Source of the DNA: Marvania coccoides
Lineage: Eukaryota; Chlorophyta; Trebouxiophyceae; Chlorellales; Chlorellaceae
Assembly (NCBI GenBank): GCA_963854735.1
Contig: OY978101.1
Span: 992,001-1,056,000, forward strand
DNA: 64,000 nt
Reading direction: 5' to 3'
Part shown: positions 52,777-63,960 of the stretch, one piece after another
Layout of the letters: every line of letters begins with the position of its first letter
Position numbering within the stretch: position 1 is the stretch's first letter
Made by a program: the position numbers and the translations under genes
The notes under the pieces: generated by a model
Told to the model about the DNA's origin: nothing
What the model saw: only the letters and a program-made list of their open reading frames with translations
The model's database searches: none

Positions 52777-54616
52777 TTAAATCCTAAGTATTGAAGCAAA
52801 AGAGGGTCGCTGCAGCGGGGCAACAGACCTGATCATCATTGGGGAGAGTCGCCATTTTGCGGGCGGTAAAACTCCTACTCCAGAGGGAAGAGAAGAAGAA
52901 AATGGGCGCAAAGGTGGTGAGGATTGCTGCCATTGTCCGGCGAAATCCACGGCAGCCTTTGCCACCGTTGTTGAGTTCTTCACCGCTCTGTTCTTTCTCG
53001 CTTTGCTGCCGTTTTGAGATGATGATGCAGAAGAGGACGCCGAGGGAGGGGCCAGCAGCGCCATCAGCTTAGGTTTCAGCTCAATGAGGGAGAAGTCAAA
53101 GGGAATGGACACGAACCCAGAGTCCCACACATCGTAGCAATCGTCGATTGCCAGCGATACCCCCGATAAATCCACTGAAGAGCGAATCAAGGGCGCAGCC
53201 TCCACCAGACGTGCCGCAGCATCCAGCACCTTGGCTTGGTCGTAGGAGGAGCACACTCTGACTACGTGCTTCGCCCCCAGAGCGCTCCTGACCGCCTCCA
53301 GCGCTGCCGCCTCTTCTTCCCGACTGCCAGCTGCCAGGGTGGCCGTTTCGTGGGCCAAATCCGCGGCTTCAGATGCCATGAAGGCGACGAGATGCTTAGG
53401 GGGGCAGTCTGTCCGAATCTGCATCACGGAGCTCGACTCGATGTAGTCCAGCAGCGGGCTAACTTCATCAGAGTGCACCAGCAGGCTGAATGCGAATTTT
53501 CGGCCCTCTCCTAGCGCCGCCACCACATCCTTACGTTTTTCCAGCACTGCGCCCACCCACAGCACGAAGCGCTGCGCCGCATTCTCGCTGCGAGCATCAA
53601 ACCAAACGTTCTCCACGCCCAGCAGCTGCTTCAGAGCCTCCGCCAGCTCCCGGCTGCGCCGCACCCAGTATGAGTTGACAGAAGCCAGCAATTGTGCGCG
53701 CCCCAGGTCCAGGGCCTTGATGCCGGTCCCCAGTAGGCTGCGATCAGCGACAATGTGCAGAATGCCGGTGTCGCCAACGTGGCTCTTCATGGGCTCGCTG
53801 CGCAGGTTGAACGTCCCCTCTACGTCCTGAAACCCAACTGTGACGAGTGGCGTGGAGTCGGGGTGATACAGCCGCGCGGTCAGCCCCTGGAACGCAGCAA
53901 AAACGTCGAAAGTGGTGGTGTTCGACTGCATCGCCTCCAGAACCTCAAACAGCACGCACAGCGCATCGTGCTGCCGCCGTTGCGCGTCACTGCCCAGGGA
54001 GAACTCCCCGCCGACGTCTACGGACGCGAATCCGTAGGTGTCTTCCAGCTGCGAGCGGAGCATTCGGACCTGGCGTTTGAGAGCGTCATGCTGGTCCGCA
54101 GCGAGGGCGGCCTCCTCTGCCACACCGCTGAGCCACTGAAACAGGTCTCTGCCGTCGTCATCAGCTGCTGCAGCCTCGAGAAAGGCTTCTTCGGCGGTGA
54201 TGAGGCCAAAGGCGAGGAAGAGTGGTGCAAGGGAGCCGCTGCCCAGCAGCTCTGCGGTCACTGGGGCGAATGACCCCTCGCCCCGCCGCACATAGAACTC
54301 GAGGCGCGTGCGATCGGCCACCAGTCCCTTGGATACCTGGTCTGCGTATACATTAAGCAGCTGCACAAGCCAGAATGAAAAAAATGAAGAGTTGTTGGCA
54401 GGTGGAATGGGTGGGCTGATCGGGGCGGTTGGGTGGGTGAAACTGGTGCGATTTACACGAAAACGTGTGCAGTTGTGGTTCTTGAGGACAATTTGCTAAC
54501 TATCTTACCTTTAAAGATTCAGCATTCTTTGAACGCTCAAAGGGGTGGGCAGTGAACAAGTCAGGGTGGACCTGCCGGACAACTGCACGAATGAGTTTTC
54601 TCTGGTCTTCCCTCAT
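52777..54616 (-). CDS. TCAIM-like protein (DUF4460/DUF4461), J-domain-related
   Basis: Homologues include the animal mitochondrial protein TCAIM, whose molecular role is poorly known. Two exons (54616-54509, 54360-52777) give 563 residues. Exon 1 is the DUF4460 start with a J-domain-like His-Pro-Asp (MREDQRKLIRAVVRQVHPDL, HPD at residues 17-19) followed by SKNAESLK, and exon 2 opens LLNVYADQV. The large remainder (LEFYVRRGEGSF, NVWFDARSENAAQRFVLWVG, DVWDSGFVSIPFDFSLIELK) fits DUF4461. The final 80 residues are Ser/Pro-rich and may be lineage-specific. A mitochondrial location is assumed from homologues only; no clear presequence is present on this model. Confidence 0.75.
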
Positions 54617-55152
54617 TCAGCCAACATTTTATTCTCAACAATTTTCAAAATTGAAAAAAAAATGAAATAGTTCACTTGTTCTGTTTCATGTTCTTGGGAG
54701 TGCGCAGGTATGCCTCTGTGTCAAATGGCTTTGGAGTGATTTTAAAGTGTAAGAGACTTCAAGCTAGATAGATAAGTGCAGCGACAATTATAATGTTGTT
54801 AAAAAGAGAAAGCGAGGGGGAAGCGCATTGCACTGCGCAGCTAATTGTGTAGTTTTATATTTAACCTTGCTGGTATCCACAATCGAGACCTGGCTGGAGC
54901 TTGCGAACAGAACTTCCACCAAAGCAAGATTTAAGATTTACCTAGTTTCCCAAACCCAAATTTCTCAACGCAGCCCCGCTTTAGAGGGTGATAGTATTCA
55001 AACGGAGTGTTGACAACATCTGTGTGTCCTCAGAGGGCTGGATAGAAGCCTCTGTTTCACAGAATATCCAGACACACAAAACACAAAAATTTGTGCATTT
55101 TGCGGCCTCTTCCTGGCTGAAACCAGCTGCCTACCCCGCTAGACAACGCAAA
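54617..55152. other. Divergent intergenic region, TCAIM-like / kinesin
   Basis: This 536-bp region lies between divergent genes. No RNA gene or repeat is recognised. Confidence 0.5.
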
Positions 55153-57715
55153 ATGGTCGCGGAAGGAGGACGCAGAGGCATGCACAGCGGCCCTGACATG
55201 TCTCGAAAAGACCACATCGCAGTTGCCGTGCGCTTCAGGCCTTTGAGGTGCGCCATTGCCTCCACATTTGCACTGTCTGCATGCCTAGGACCCCAAAATT
55301 TCAACCCTTCAGAGCGGGCGCCCCAAAACGCGCTTCTCTGTCAACAACAGCTTGGTTATCTGGAAAAGCTCTCCGTTGCCCAGCTCAAGGTATTTCCCGT
55401 TCTCTGTGTATGCAGCGAAAAGGAGCACAACCGCGGTGACCGGGAGGTATGGAACTGCCAGGGCCAGACCGTGGGCATCATCAAGGAAGAGGCAGCTGGC
55501 ATGGACGTCAAGTTTGCCTTCGACCATGTTTTCCCAGCAAACTTCACCAATCAGGCGGTGTACGAGACCATCGCCAGCAGCATCGTGCAGAGCTCGCTGG
55601 ACGGCATCAACGGCACCATTTTCGCGTACGGAGTGACGTCGTCTGGAAAGACTCACACGATGATGGGCGACGACGTCACGCCGGGCATCGTGCCACACGC
55701 CATTGCGGAGCTGTACCACCTCATCAACAAGCTGACCAAAAAGAAGGAGATTGCGGTGTCGATGTCCATGATGGAGATTTACAACGAGGTGGTGAACGAT
55801 CTGCTGGACCCACGCAACACAAACCTCAAGCTGCGGGAGGACTCGCGGCGCGGCACTGTGGTGGACGGCCTGCGGGAGGAGCGTCTGCGGTCCGCGGACC
55901 ACGCACTGCACGTGGTTGCCACCGGAAACGAGCACCGCAAGACCAGCGCCACCGCCTTCAACGAGGGCTCTTCCCGCTCGCACACCATCATCAGGCTCAA
56001 TATCGAGGCCAACGACCGCCCAGAATTTGCCTCTGACCCGGGGGCCGCCGTGGGACGCACCCTTTCGTTCCTGACGCTGGTGGATTTGGCGGGAAGCGAG
56101 TCTGCAAAGGCGGAGGTCAACCGCAGCCAGCGCATGGAGGGTTCCTTCATCAACAAGTCGCTGCTGACCCTGGGAACCGTCATTCACAAGCTGTCGGAGG
56201 GCGGCGCCGTCCACATCCCCTTCCGCGACTCCAAGCTCACCCGAATTTTGGCGAGTTCGCTCACCGGCAACGGCGCTCGCGTGGCGGTCATTTGCACCAT
56301 CACCCCCGCCTCCACGCAGGCAGAAGAGACCCACAACACCCTCAAATTTGCGTCCCGCGCCAAGCAGATCGCCATTGAAGCCAAGCGAAACGAAATTCTG
56401 GACCAGTCGTCGCTGATCGCGCGCTACCAGCAGGAGCTGGCGCTGCTGCGGCACCAGTTGGACATTGTGATGCGGGAGCGCGGAAGCGGCGGCATCCCTG
56501 GTCTGTCTCCCAACAGCGGGGGCGACTATCAGGCCTTGGGCATCGAGGTGCGCACGCTGCGAGAAAAGTACGAGGAGGAGCACATGGCGGTGGTGGAGGG
56601 AGAGCGGGAGCGGGAGGGGCTGGCGGCGCACGTCGATCGCCTCGTACAGTGCGTGCTGGACTCCAACGCCGCGCTGGCGTGCCTGGAGCGGCGGTTGAGG
56701 GACTCGAGCGGCGTGCCTGTGGATGAGGACGGCAATGAGCCTGAGGTGGACGTGCTGCGGCGTCAGGTGGTGGCGCTGGCGGAGGAGCTGCGGGAGCGGG
56801 AACGGTCTGTGGCGCTGGTGGCTGCCAACGGCGGGGTGGAGGTTGAGGAGGAGGACGTTACGAAGCAGGTGATGCTGGCGGAGCGAGAGTACATGCAGCT
56901 GCAGGTGCACGAGGTGAAGGATCGTAATGCGGAGCTGGCCATGGCGCTAGAGCGGATGCGACGCATGGTGAGTTGTTGGTATAGATGGAAAGACGAGATT
57001 GTTGTTGTCGAAATGATATTTACCCTCTCTCTCCCTTGCTTCCCCCTCCGAACAGCTTGCATCAGCCAGAAACGTATCTCACGAGTCCATCGACCTTGAC
57101 GGCATCATTTCTGGCGATGCGGCAGCCCTGGGCGAACAGAGCTCAACGCCCAAAGCAGAGATCGAGCAGGCCGCCGCGCCGCTGCGCCGCGGGTACGACC
57201 ACGTGCTGGCCGACCGGGTGATGAAGATTGAGGAGAAGGTCTCCATGGCGATCATGGCTCTGCAGCGCAAGGAGGAGAAGATTGAGCGGGAGCGGGAGGT
57301 GCACAAGACGCTCACTGGGCTGCGCGACCAAGTCTACTCCCAGGTAGCTGACCTCACGGTGGAAAATGCCAACCTTAAGAAGGAGCTGGAGCGCGTGGAG
57401 GCCCAGAACGAGCGACTGCAGGGTTACGCTGTGGACAACCTGTCGCAGGAGGAGCTGTTTGAGCTTATCAAGGGGCTCACTGCTGCCGTGGATCGGGTGC
57501 GGGTGACGGTGCTGACCAAGAAGATCGCGGTGCGCAGCAATCCGACTGTGTCGAGCAGCGTCAGCGGCCTGAAATTTTCGTCGCCAGGGCAGCGGGCAGC
57601 GCGGAGCGGAATGAGCCTAGAAGACATGAGCCGGGCGATTGCGGACCTAAAGGCGTATGGCAGGCGGGCAGGAGTGAGCACAGAACACAGTCAAGAGGCG
57701 CACTCCCGGGCCTGA
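55153..57715 (+). CDS. Kinesin with N-terminal motor, kinesin-7 (CENP-E)-like
   Basis: This is a microtubule plus-end-directed motor. Exons 55153-55247, 55416-56967 and 57056-57715 give 768 residues. The motor begins DHIAVAVRFRPL. P-loop GVTSSGKTHTM lies at about 104-114, switch I in NEGSSRSHTIIRLNIE, switch II in LVDLAGSESAKAE, and the C-terminal motor motif is PFRDSKLTRILASSLTGNG. GVTSSGKTHTM with SPGI/TPGI after it and DGINGTIFAYG are typical of plant and algal kinesin-7. The tail has coiled-coil stretches (EKKIEREREV-like heptads, LKKELERVEAQNERLQ) but is much shorter than animal CENP-E. The start is the first ATG in frame before the motor; an in-frame GTG further upstream is not considered a start. 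Confidence 0.93.
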
Positions 57716-58116
57716 AATTTTTGGTAGGCCTTGGAAGCCTTCTTGATAAACACTGTTTTGTACCACTACATTGCTTAATTAATACAAATACGATCACCCA
57801 GCTTGATAATGTTGCAAGACCTATTTCGTGTAATAGTTTTGATCCCTCCCCCAACTCAGGACTTGTCGATTAGAATAATTTCAAATTGCAATATATCTCG
57901 GATTTTTTAAACGCAACCAGACCGTGGACTTGAGTTATAAGCGTTCGATCTTGTTTTCTAACGACGCGCCAGCGAGGCGAAGCCCCTCCATCCATCCAGA
58001 CGACAGATAGCTACTCCGACGTTCACCCACCGGCACGCCACCGTTGAACGACGCCCCCCGCCCGAAAGAAGCCCCCAGGCCGCCGCCGCCGTTTCCAGAT
58101 CTTCACGACAATTAAA
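57716..58116. other. Intergenic region kinesin / METTL21-like
   Basis: This 401-bp stretch lies between two plus-strand genes and is AT-rich, then GC-rich near the methyltransferase start. No feature is recognised. Confidence 0.5.
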
Positions 58117-58890
58117 ATGACCTGGACTTACGACGTCCAAGTGGAAAATACGCCATTGTGCACTACCGGGGGCCACACATGGCAGGCCGCATATCGACTA
58201 GTCGATTTTCTGGCAGCCACGGCATCGCAGTTTGGACTTGACGCTCCTGGAGTGCGGGTGTTGGAGCTGGGCGCTGGCTGTGGCTATCTGGGCATCACGC
58301 TTGCGCGCAACCTGCCATCTGCCGCTTTAGTGGTTTTGACGGAGCAGGAGGATGGAGGGGCGTGCGATTGGCTGAGACACAACGTGGAGGTCAACCGGCA
58401 ACGCGGGCTGCCGCTGAATGCGCTGCGCGTGCAGCCCTGCGATTGGCTGCACTACGCCTTAAAGGAGGAGGGGAAGGAGGGTGATGCAGCGCAGCTCCAA
58501 GCGCCTGGTAGCAGCAACAGCAGCGAAAGCATGCCATCCACCGCTGGCGGCGGCCCAGAAACCCCTCTATATTTACAGGAAATCAAGTGGGACTTCATCA
58601 TCGGCTCTGACTTGATTTACAACCATATTGGCTCGCAATGCTTGCCGCAAGTGCTAGCTGCATTGGCCCACAAGGCTACTCAAATCTATTATTGCCACAC
58701 GAAGCACCGGCTAGACTTGCTGGACATGGAATTCTTCTCGGAGCTGGCAGCAGCTGGGTGTCATTGCGAGGAGGTAATGGAGCCTGACGCAAATCCACCG
58801 CCAGCTTCGCCGCCGATGGAATTCCCGCCGGCAGAACTATTTCCCGAACAGCGCATTGCGGTCTACAAGATCAGTACGTTAAATATATAA
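58117..58890 (+). CDS. METTL21-like protein methyltransferase (seven-beta-strand, MTF16)
   Basis: A single exon encodes 257 residues. SAM-binding motif I is VRVLELGAGCGYLGITLAR (about 47-65). The acidic loop after strand 2 is VVLTEQEDGG, and the post-motif DFIIGSDLIYNH matches the family's (D/E)xxxxDxxY-type element. TGGHTWQAAYRLVDFL before motif I is the typical tryptophan-containing entry segment. Family members methylate lysines of chaperones, elongation factors or similar targets; the substrate here is unknown. No targeting signal is seen. Confidence 0.82.
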   Translation: MTWTYDVQVENTPLCTTGGHTWQAAYRLVDFLAATASQFGLDAPGVRVLELGAGCGYLGITLARNLPSAALVVLTEQEDGGACDWLRHNVEVNRQRGLPLNALRVQPCDWLHYALKEEGKEGDAAQLQAPGSSNSSESMPSTAGGGPETPLYLQEIKWDFIIGSDLIYNHIGSQCLPQVLAALAHKATQIYYCHTKHRLDLLDMEFFSELAAAGCHCEEVMEPDANPPPASPPMEFPPAELFPEQRIAVYKISTLNI

Positions 58891-59424
58891 TGCGTTTCAA
58901 TGTTGTATTCATATTCAATGTTGTATGGATGAAAAGAAAGTTTGGACAAAATAATAATAATAAAATCCTTCAGGTTTCTTACACTATCGCCCGAATCGGG
59001 CGCCGAAATAATTCAGAGGCAAGGAAATTTTGAATGGAGTGGATAAGTGAATGTAGTGGAGCAGTCAAGTCATCTAGCCCAGGCAATCGGCCCAAATAAC
59101 ACTATAACTCAGTGGAGTGTATCAAGTGAGTAAAGGCCCAAACTATCAAATTTGTTTTCCAATGGGGACGTTGTCCACGCATGGAAAGAGAGTGCAAAGT
59201 GGCGGAGAGGGTGGAAAGAACTTGGTGGCGAGACGCTGGAATGGATAAAATGGGGCAACAACGGTGAATTGTGTAGTTAAATTGTGTAGAGACCCTGACA
59301 ATTGGGCACAACCAAAAAAGGCGGAGTGGAAGGTCAATAGAATTGAGGAGGGTGGGATTTAAAAAACAAAACAAAACAAAGACCCAAGGGGGATGACTGA
59401 AACCTTATACTACAATGCATTACT
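58891..59424. other. Intergenic region downstream of the METTL21-like gene
   Basis: These 534 bp contain no recognised gene or repeat. Minus-strand open frames at 59102-59374 lack any support. Confidence 0.5.
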
Positions 59425-59735
59425 GCTGTACCTTGACCGGACGGTTCGCGTATCTCGCCGTCCGGAGCGTCTTGCATGATTTGCATTTCTGTGCATGATT
59501 TGCATTTCTGCATGCACCTGTGCCTGTCATGCACCTGTTTTTATGTCGGTCGCGCCGAGGGGACTCGGGGGCAGGGGCCAGAGCCTATTAACTGGGATTG
59601 ATCCGACGGAGGAGGGGGGGCTCTGCCTTACTGTGGTGGGGTTTGTGGCACGTCACCTTGCGGATCTCTATAGGGGCAACCTCGGTAGGAGACGTGAAAC
59701 CTCTGTAAAACCTAACCTAAACCTATTGGGACGGG
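59425..59735 (+). repeat. Dispersed repeat, copy C, with telomere-like tail
   Basis: It matches 2828-3133 (reverse strand) along about 300 bp, including TGTACCTTGACCGGACGG, CGGTCGCGCC, TTGATCCGACGG, TTGTGGCACGTC and CTCTATAGGGG. An internal GCATGATTTGCATTTCTG unit is duplicated (59472-59510). The tail reads AAAACCTAACCTAAACCT, close to plant-type telomeric CCCTAAA units. Confidence 0.75.
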
Positions 59736-60109
59736 GGGAGAGGGAGACAATACTTATATCAGGCCCGGCCAGGGCAACTATTTAAAACCTCAAGCAGCCC
59801 ACCACAACAACAGAAAATATTTTAAGATTTTAAGATTTTGAGACCTCTCAACTTTACTTTTGAATAATTCCCATAGACCAAAAATAATAACGAGAAAGAA
59901 AGGAAGAAATTTCAGGCTGCTGTGCCTGCTTTGTTGTCGTCATCGCGGCCCAACACAAAAACCGAGGAGCTCGTCACACCAGTTCTGTTTTCATTTCGCG
60001 AATTTGCTCAAGTCTTTCCGTGGAAGGCTTCGCCTGCGCCCGCACTGCACCCACAACCAACTTTTGACTTTGGTCGTAGATCTGTCACCCGCACTCTCAC
60101 AAGGCGAAA
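59736..60109. other. Upstream flank of the small two-exon gene
   Basis: These 374 bp contain no recognised gene; the last 200 bp are probably promoter and 5' UTR of the small gene that follows. Confidence 0.4.
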
Positions 60110-60480
60110 ATGGCCGCTCGAGACGCAGTTTTGATCTTGAAGGTAAGCAACAACTTGACGCCGGCTGTCGCATCTTGATTAGGATGCGTGCCTTGAGATT
60201 TCCGACACGTTTCTCTCATCGTCTTATATTCACCACGCGTTTTTCGTGTCCTCCTCTTGCCTCGCAGTATTTCGGCCGTTACGGCTCCACGGAAGCCGGA
60301 CGTGCTATGTCCGCCACCGCGGCCCCTTTGATGAGGGTCGCCACCACTGCGGCCCCCGCAGCAGCTGCCACCACGCAGGCTTCCAGCGGAGGTGCCCCCA
60401 TTTCGGCTACTCTTTCGGCCAGTGTTTTCCGTGCTGTCAACAACGTTCACGGTGGGCAGCGCGCAGCCATGTTTTCGTGA
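60110..60480 (+). CDS. Small Ala/Ser/Thr-rich protein, 81 aa, unknown
   Basis: Exons 60110-60142 (MAARDAVLILK, GTAAGC donor) and 60268-60480 join in phase. The start has a good context (GCGAAAATGG). The product YFGRYGSTEAGRAMSATAAP, followed by an Ala/Thr/Ser-rich stretch ending QRAAMFS, is basic with almost no acidic residues, so it could be an organelle-targeted small subunit. No family is recognised. An exon-specific codon pattern and clean splice sites support a real gene. Confidence 0.5.
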
Positions 60481-60949
60481 CCACGGCATATGAATATGCC
60501 GCCCACTGTGTCAATGACGTCTAGAGCCTCGGGCATTGGAGGAGCTGCTCCCCACCAATTTCGTCAACGAACCATCAATTTTGATTTAAAAAAATATATA
60601 GATATATATCAATGGCATCCATTTGATGTCAAATCCCCTTAACTTTTATTTTTTATATTCTGATGAGCGTGAAGCCCCTTTTGTGCCTGCGTGTTTTATT
60701 TTTTAGCGACAGAGAATCTAAATACCTAATTACCGCAGCTCGGAAGAAATACGATTTATGTGAGTGTGAGAGTCGGTCTGTATGCGTGTTCCTTTGAGTA
60801 GTTTTGCAGAACAAGTAAACAAGATTTAGTGTTTGGCGTTTTTTCAAGCCAGTGTGTTATTTGATTCTTTTTTCATCTCTTTTTATATATTTTGTATGTG
60901 CCTTCATTTGTGATTGATGTAATCGATGTAAACTATAATATCTTACTTT
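60481..60949. other. Convergent intergenic region
   Basis: These 469 bp lie between convergent genes (small protein on plus, SAP-motif protein on minus). The region is AT-rich; nothing else is recognised. Confidence 0.5.
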
Positions 60950-62348
60950 TCACACATTCCCCTGTTGAGGCTCCACTAAAAGCCAGGCCACTTCCAGACC
61001 CTCGTCGCCCGCATCCAGCAGATCTTCCAGCGCCTTCAGCCTCCACTCGTCTCTCAAATCCACCTCCAGGTCAAGCCTCCGGCGTGAGGCAGAGGTTGCC
61101 GTCGTGCGCGAAGCTGAGACCCTCACAAAGCAGAAATTGTGGCGCTGGGTGCAGGCAGGCGAGCAGGTCTCTGCGTCATGAGAATCCCCAATCCATTCAA
61201 TTACCCTGAAGTAGAAAGATTCACTGCTTCAGTGACAAAATAAGAAACAAAATCGCTACAGGTATTTGTGTTACTAATATAGAACCCCGCCCGCCTGTCA
61301 GCACTCACTGCCCCAGGTGAATGCCTTGATCCAGGAAGTCAACGATACCGTCCGTCCCGCCTTGTCTGAAGTTTTTTGTAAATATAATTGCCACTTTGTG
61401 GCCCACCACGCTCTTGCCAGTCGCCGTGCTCTTGCTGCCTTGGCACACCGCTGATGCCTCATGCACGGCCTCAACCAGCCACTCGGGGGGCTCCCAGGCA
61501 GGTTCTTTTTCCATCACTGTGTCATACCCGAACTGAGGGGTTTCATCTAGAAGCACAAGCGGTCGAGCAGGCTGCGATGCAAAAGTTGTTCCGCTGTGGG
61601 CGGCAGTGTTTGGGCTGTTTCCTGCAAATGCATGGAAGTCTCCAGAGTCTCCATGCGTGGTAAGAAAACATGCATCCTGCGGCAGCTCAGGGAGCTCGCA
61701 GTAGGAGTAAAAGCCTTGCTGAGCCACGGCAGCGGCGATTGCGCTGGCCTGCGAGGGTTCAGCCTCCCAGTCCAGGGCCCTGCGCATGCCCTCTGCCAGC
61801 TCTGGCCGCAGCGGCGCCCGAGGCCTAGGAAGACCGGGCGAGAGGCGGATGTGGCAAACTGGCGCAGCAAGCTGCATGCCGTGCATTCTCTCCAAAATTT
61901 CCTGCTTGGGGCGGGAAGAGGGAGGCAGGCAGCCGTTGAGGGCGAGCATCTGTTTGAGGTCGTCCACCTTTACAGCCGATCGCTCCAGCTCTCCAAGCTT
62001 TTGAACTGTCCATGAGCAACCACCGCCGCCGCTGAGGAGAGTGCCCAGTTGCAGGTAGCGCTCCAGGCTCAGTGCGGCGCAAGGCGGTCCATCGCGGACG
62101 TCTTTATTATTTGGGGGCTGCGGTGGGGCGCCGTGCTGCAATGCTGCTGCATTGGGTGGATTTCCTGGCCTGAAACCTTGTTGCAAACTTTCGAACTGAT
62201 CCCAGGCGAAGCCGCCTGACCATGCATCCTGGGCCATGGCGTAGGGACAGACCTCCACTATTGAAAATGGGAACCGAGTGCTAATTTTAATGAGCGCACT
62301 GCGAGCTGTGCGGGGAATAATCATGAAGCTTTTCTTTTTATGTGCCAT
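60950..62348 (-). CDS. Unrecognised protein with SAP-like motif, 431 aa
   Basis: Two exons (62348-61309, 61205-60950) join in phase. A segment at about 130-165 (VDDLKQMLALNGCLPPSSRP, then KQEILERM) resembles a SAP helix-turn-helix (short hydrophobic helices with a Gly turn and a Lys before the second helix), which in other proteins binds DNA or RNA. The C-terminal half has a possible globular domain (EWLVEAVHEASAV, KVAIIFTKNFRQGG, FLDQGIHLGQVIEWIGDSHD), then a Cys-containing stretch and a charged end. An internal Met (MAQDAWSGG, about residue 38) could be the true start. No full-length family is recognised. The gene is divergent from phosphomannose isomerase by 137 bp. Confidence 0.6.
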
Positions 62349-62485
62349 CGTCAGTTTTTTTCACAAGTTTAATTAATTTAATGCGATGTGTTAATGGTCT
62401 CCGTGACATGATACGCTAGATTATTCATCATCGGCTGTGAGGACGCAAAAAAAAAATCGCGTTGACCAGACCTACAAATCGAGAG

Positions 62486-63960
62486 ATGAGCGCACAGCTC
62501 GCGTATGAGACGCGATCTGAGCCCAGGCTGTCGCAGTCTGGCGTGTTTTGCCTGAACACAAAAGCTCAAAATTACGAATGGGGGCGCTACGGCCAGGAAT
62601 CAGAGGTGCGTGTGGCAAGATCACAAGCTATTAAAACGCACCGTTTTCATTCCTTGAGCATGCTATTGCGCTTATGATCACAGTAAATAAACGGTTTTTG
62701 CGACGCTGGTGCCTGTAGGTCGCCCGCCTAATAGAGGCTGCTGGGGAGGCGGTGGACCCCGCCAAGACATATGCAGAGCTCTGGTGAGCCCGTAATTAAC
62801 TCTTTAAACAATTGTGTTCTCTTTAAACAAATTTGAATGTGACATCTCTGCTTTCCTATCGCTCCAGGATCGGCACCCACCCATCTGGGCCCGCCATACT
62901 TGCAGACGGCGAGCTGGCTGGCGTGCAGCTGCTGGCCTTCATTCGCGACCACCCAGAGGTCTTGGGGGATGCAGCAGCAACTTTTGGGGTAGACCTGCCC
63001 TTCCTCTTGAAGGTTCTCTCCGTGCGCACCGCGCTGTCCATTCAATCGCACCCCGACAAAGCGCTGGCGCAGCGTCTTCACTCCGAGCGGCCAGACATCT
63101 ACAAAGATGGCAACCACAAGCCTGAGATGGCGGTGGCGCTGTCAGACTTTGAGGCGCTGTGCGGTTTCTGCCCCCATGAGGAGATTATGGCTGCGCTGCA
63201 TGCTGTGCCGGAGCTGCGCGAGTGCTGCGGCGGCAACCCCGCTGAAGCCTACGCTGCCAGCTCGCCTGAGGGCCGGAAAGAGGCGCTGAAGGCGGTGTTC
63301 AGCGCGCTGATGCACGCGGACCGGGACCTGGTGCAGCGCAACATTCAGAGCATGGTGGAAAGGCTGCTGAGCAAGGCAGGTACGCGACAGCTGTCGCCCA
63401 AGGAGCAGCTCGTGCTGCGGCTGAACGAACAGTACCCGGGGGATGTGGGCGTGCTTTCCGCGTGGTTTCTGAATTATGTCACCCTGCAGCCTGGCCAGGC
63501 TATTGCCTTGGCTGCCAACGAGCCTCATGCTTACGTGAGCGGCGAAATCATCGAGTGCATGGCGACATCAGACAACGTCATCCGGGCGGGACTCACCCCC
63601 AAGCTGCGGGACACGGACGCGCTGTGCGATTCGCTCACATACAGCCAAGGCCACCCTGAGGTGCTGGCGGGAGATGCCAAGGGCCCTCACCTCGCTGTGT
63701 ACCGCCCTCCTTTCCAAGAATTCGAGGTGTGGCGCTGCGTACCGCAGGCCAGGACCAAGCTGGAACTGCCGCCTGCCAAAGGGCCCATGGTGATGCTGGT
63801 GCAGTGGGGCTCAGGGGTGGTGCGAGCGGGAAACGGAGCGCAAGCGCAGGAACTGTCCCGCGGCAGGGTGTTGTTTGTGCCTGCGGGGACAAGCTTGCTG
63901 CTGGAGCCCACAGAAGATATGGTGTCCTGGATTGCGGCGCCCAACGGCATGGGATTTTGA
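62486..63960 (+). CDS. PMI: Mannose-6-phosphate isomerase, type I
   Basis: This Zn-dependent enzyme interconverts fructose 6-phosphate and mannose 6-phosphate, supplying GDP-mannose for glycosylation and ascorbate. Exons 62486-62605, 62719-62783 and 62868-63960 give 425 residues. QNYEWGRYG and ELWIGTHPSGPA begin the cupin fold. Zinc ligands lie in LSIQSHPDKAL (Gln121, His123), NHKPEMAVAL (Glu148) and NEPHAYVSGEIIECMATSDN (His). The latter block with VIRAGLTPK is the type I PMI signature. The start is the first ATG; upstream in-frame sequence lacks one. No targeting peptide is evident. Confidence 0.95.

Noticed and set aside
54988..55152. Upstream in-frame extension of kinesin from a GTG
   Set aside because: A GTG start is not expected for a nuclear eukaryotic gene; the ATG at 55153 just precedes the motor domain.
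55309..56910. 533-codon minus-strand open frame
   Set aside because: Antisense shadow of the kinesin motor domain; His/Val/Leu-rich translation without motifs.
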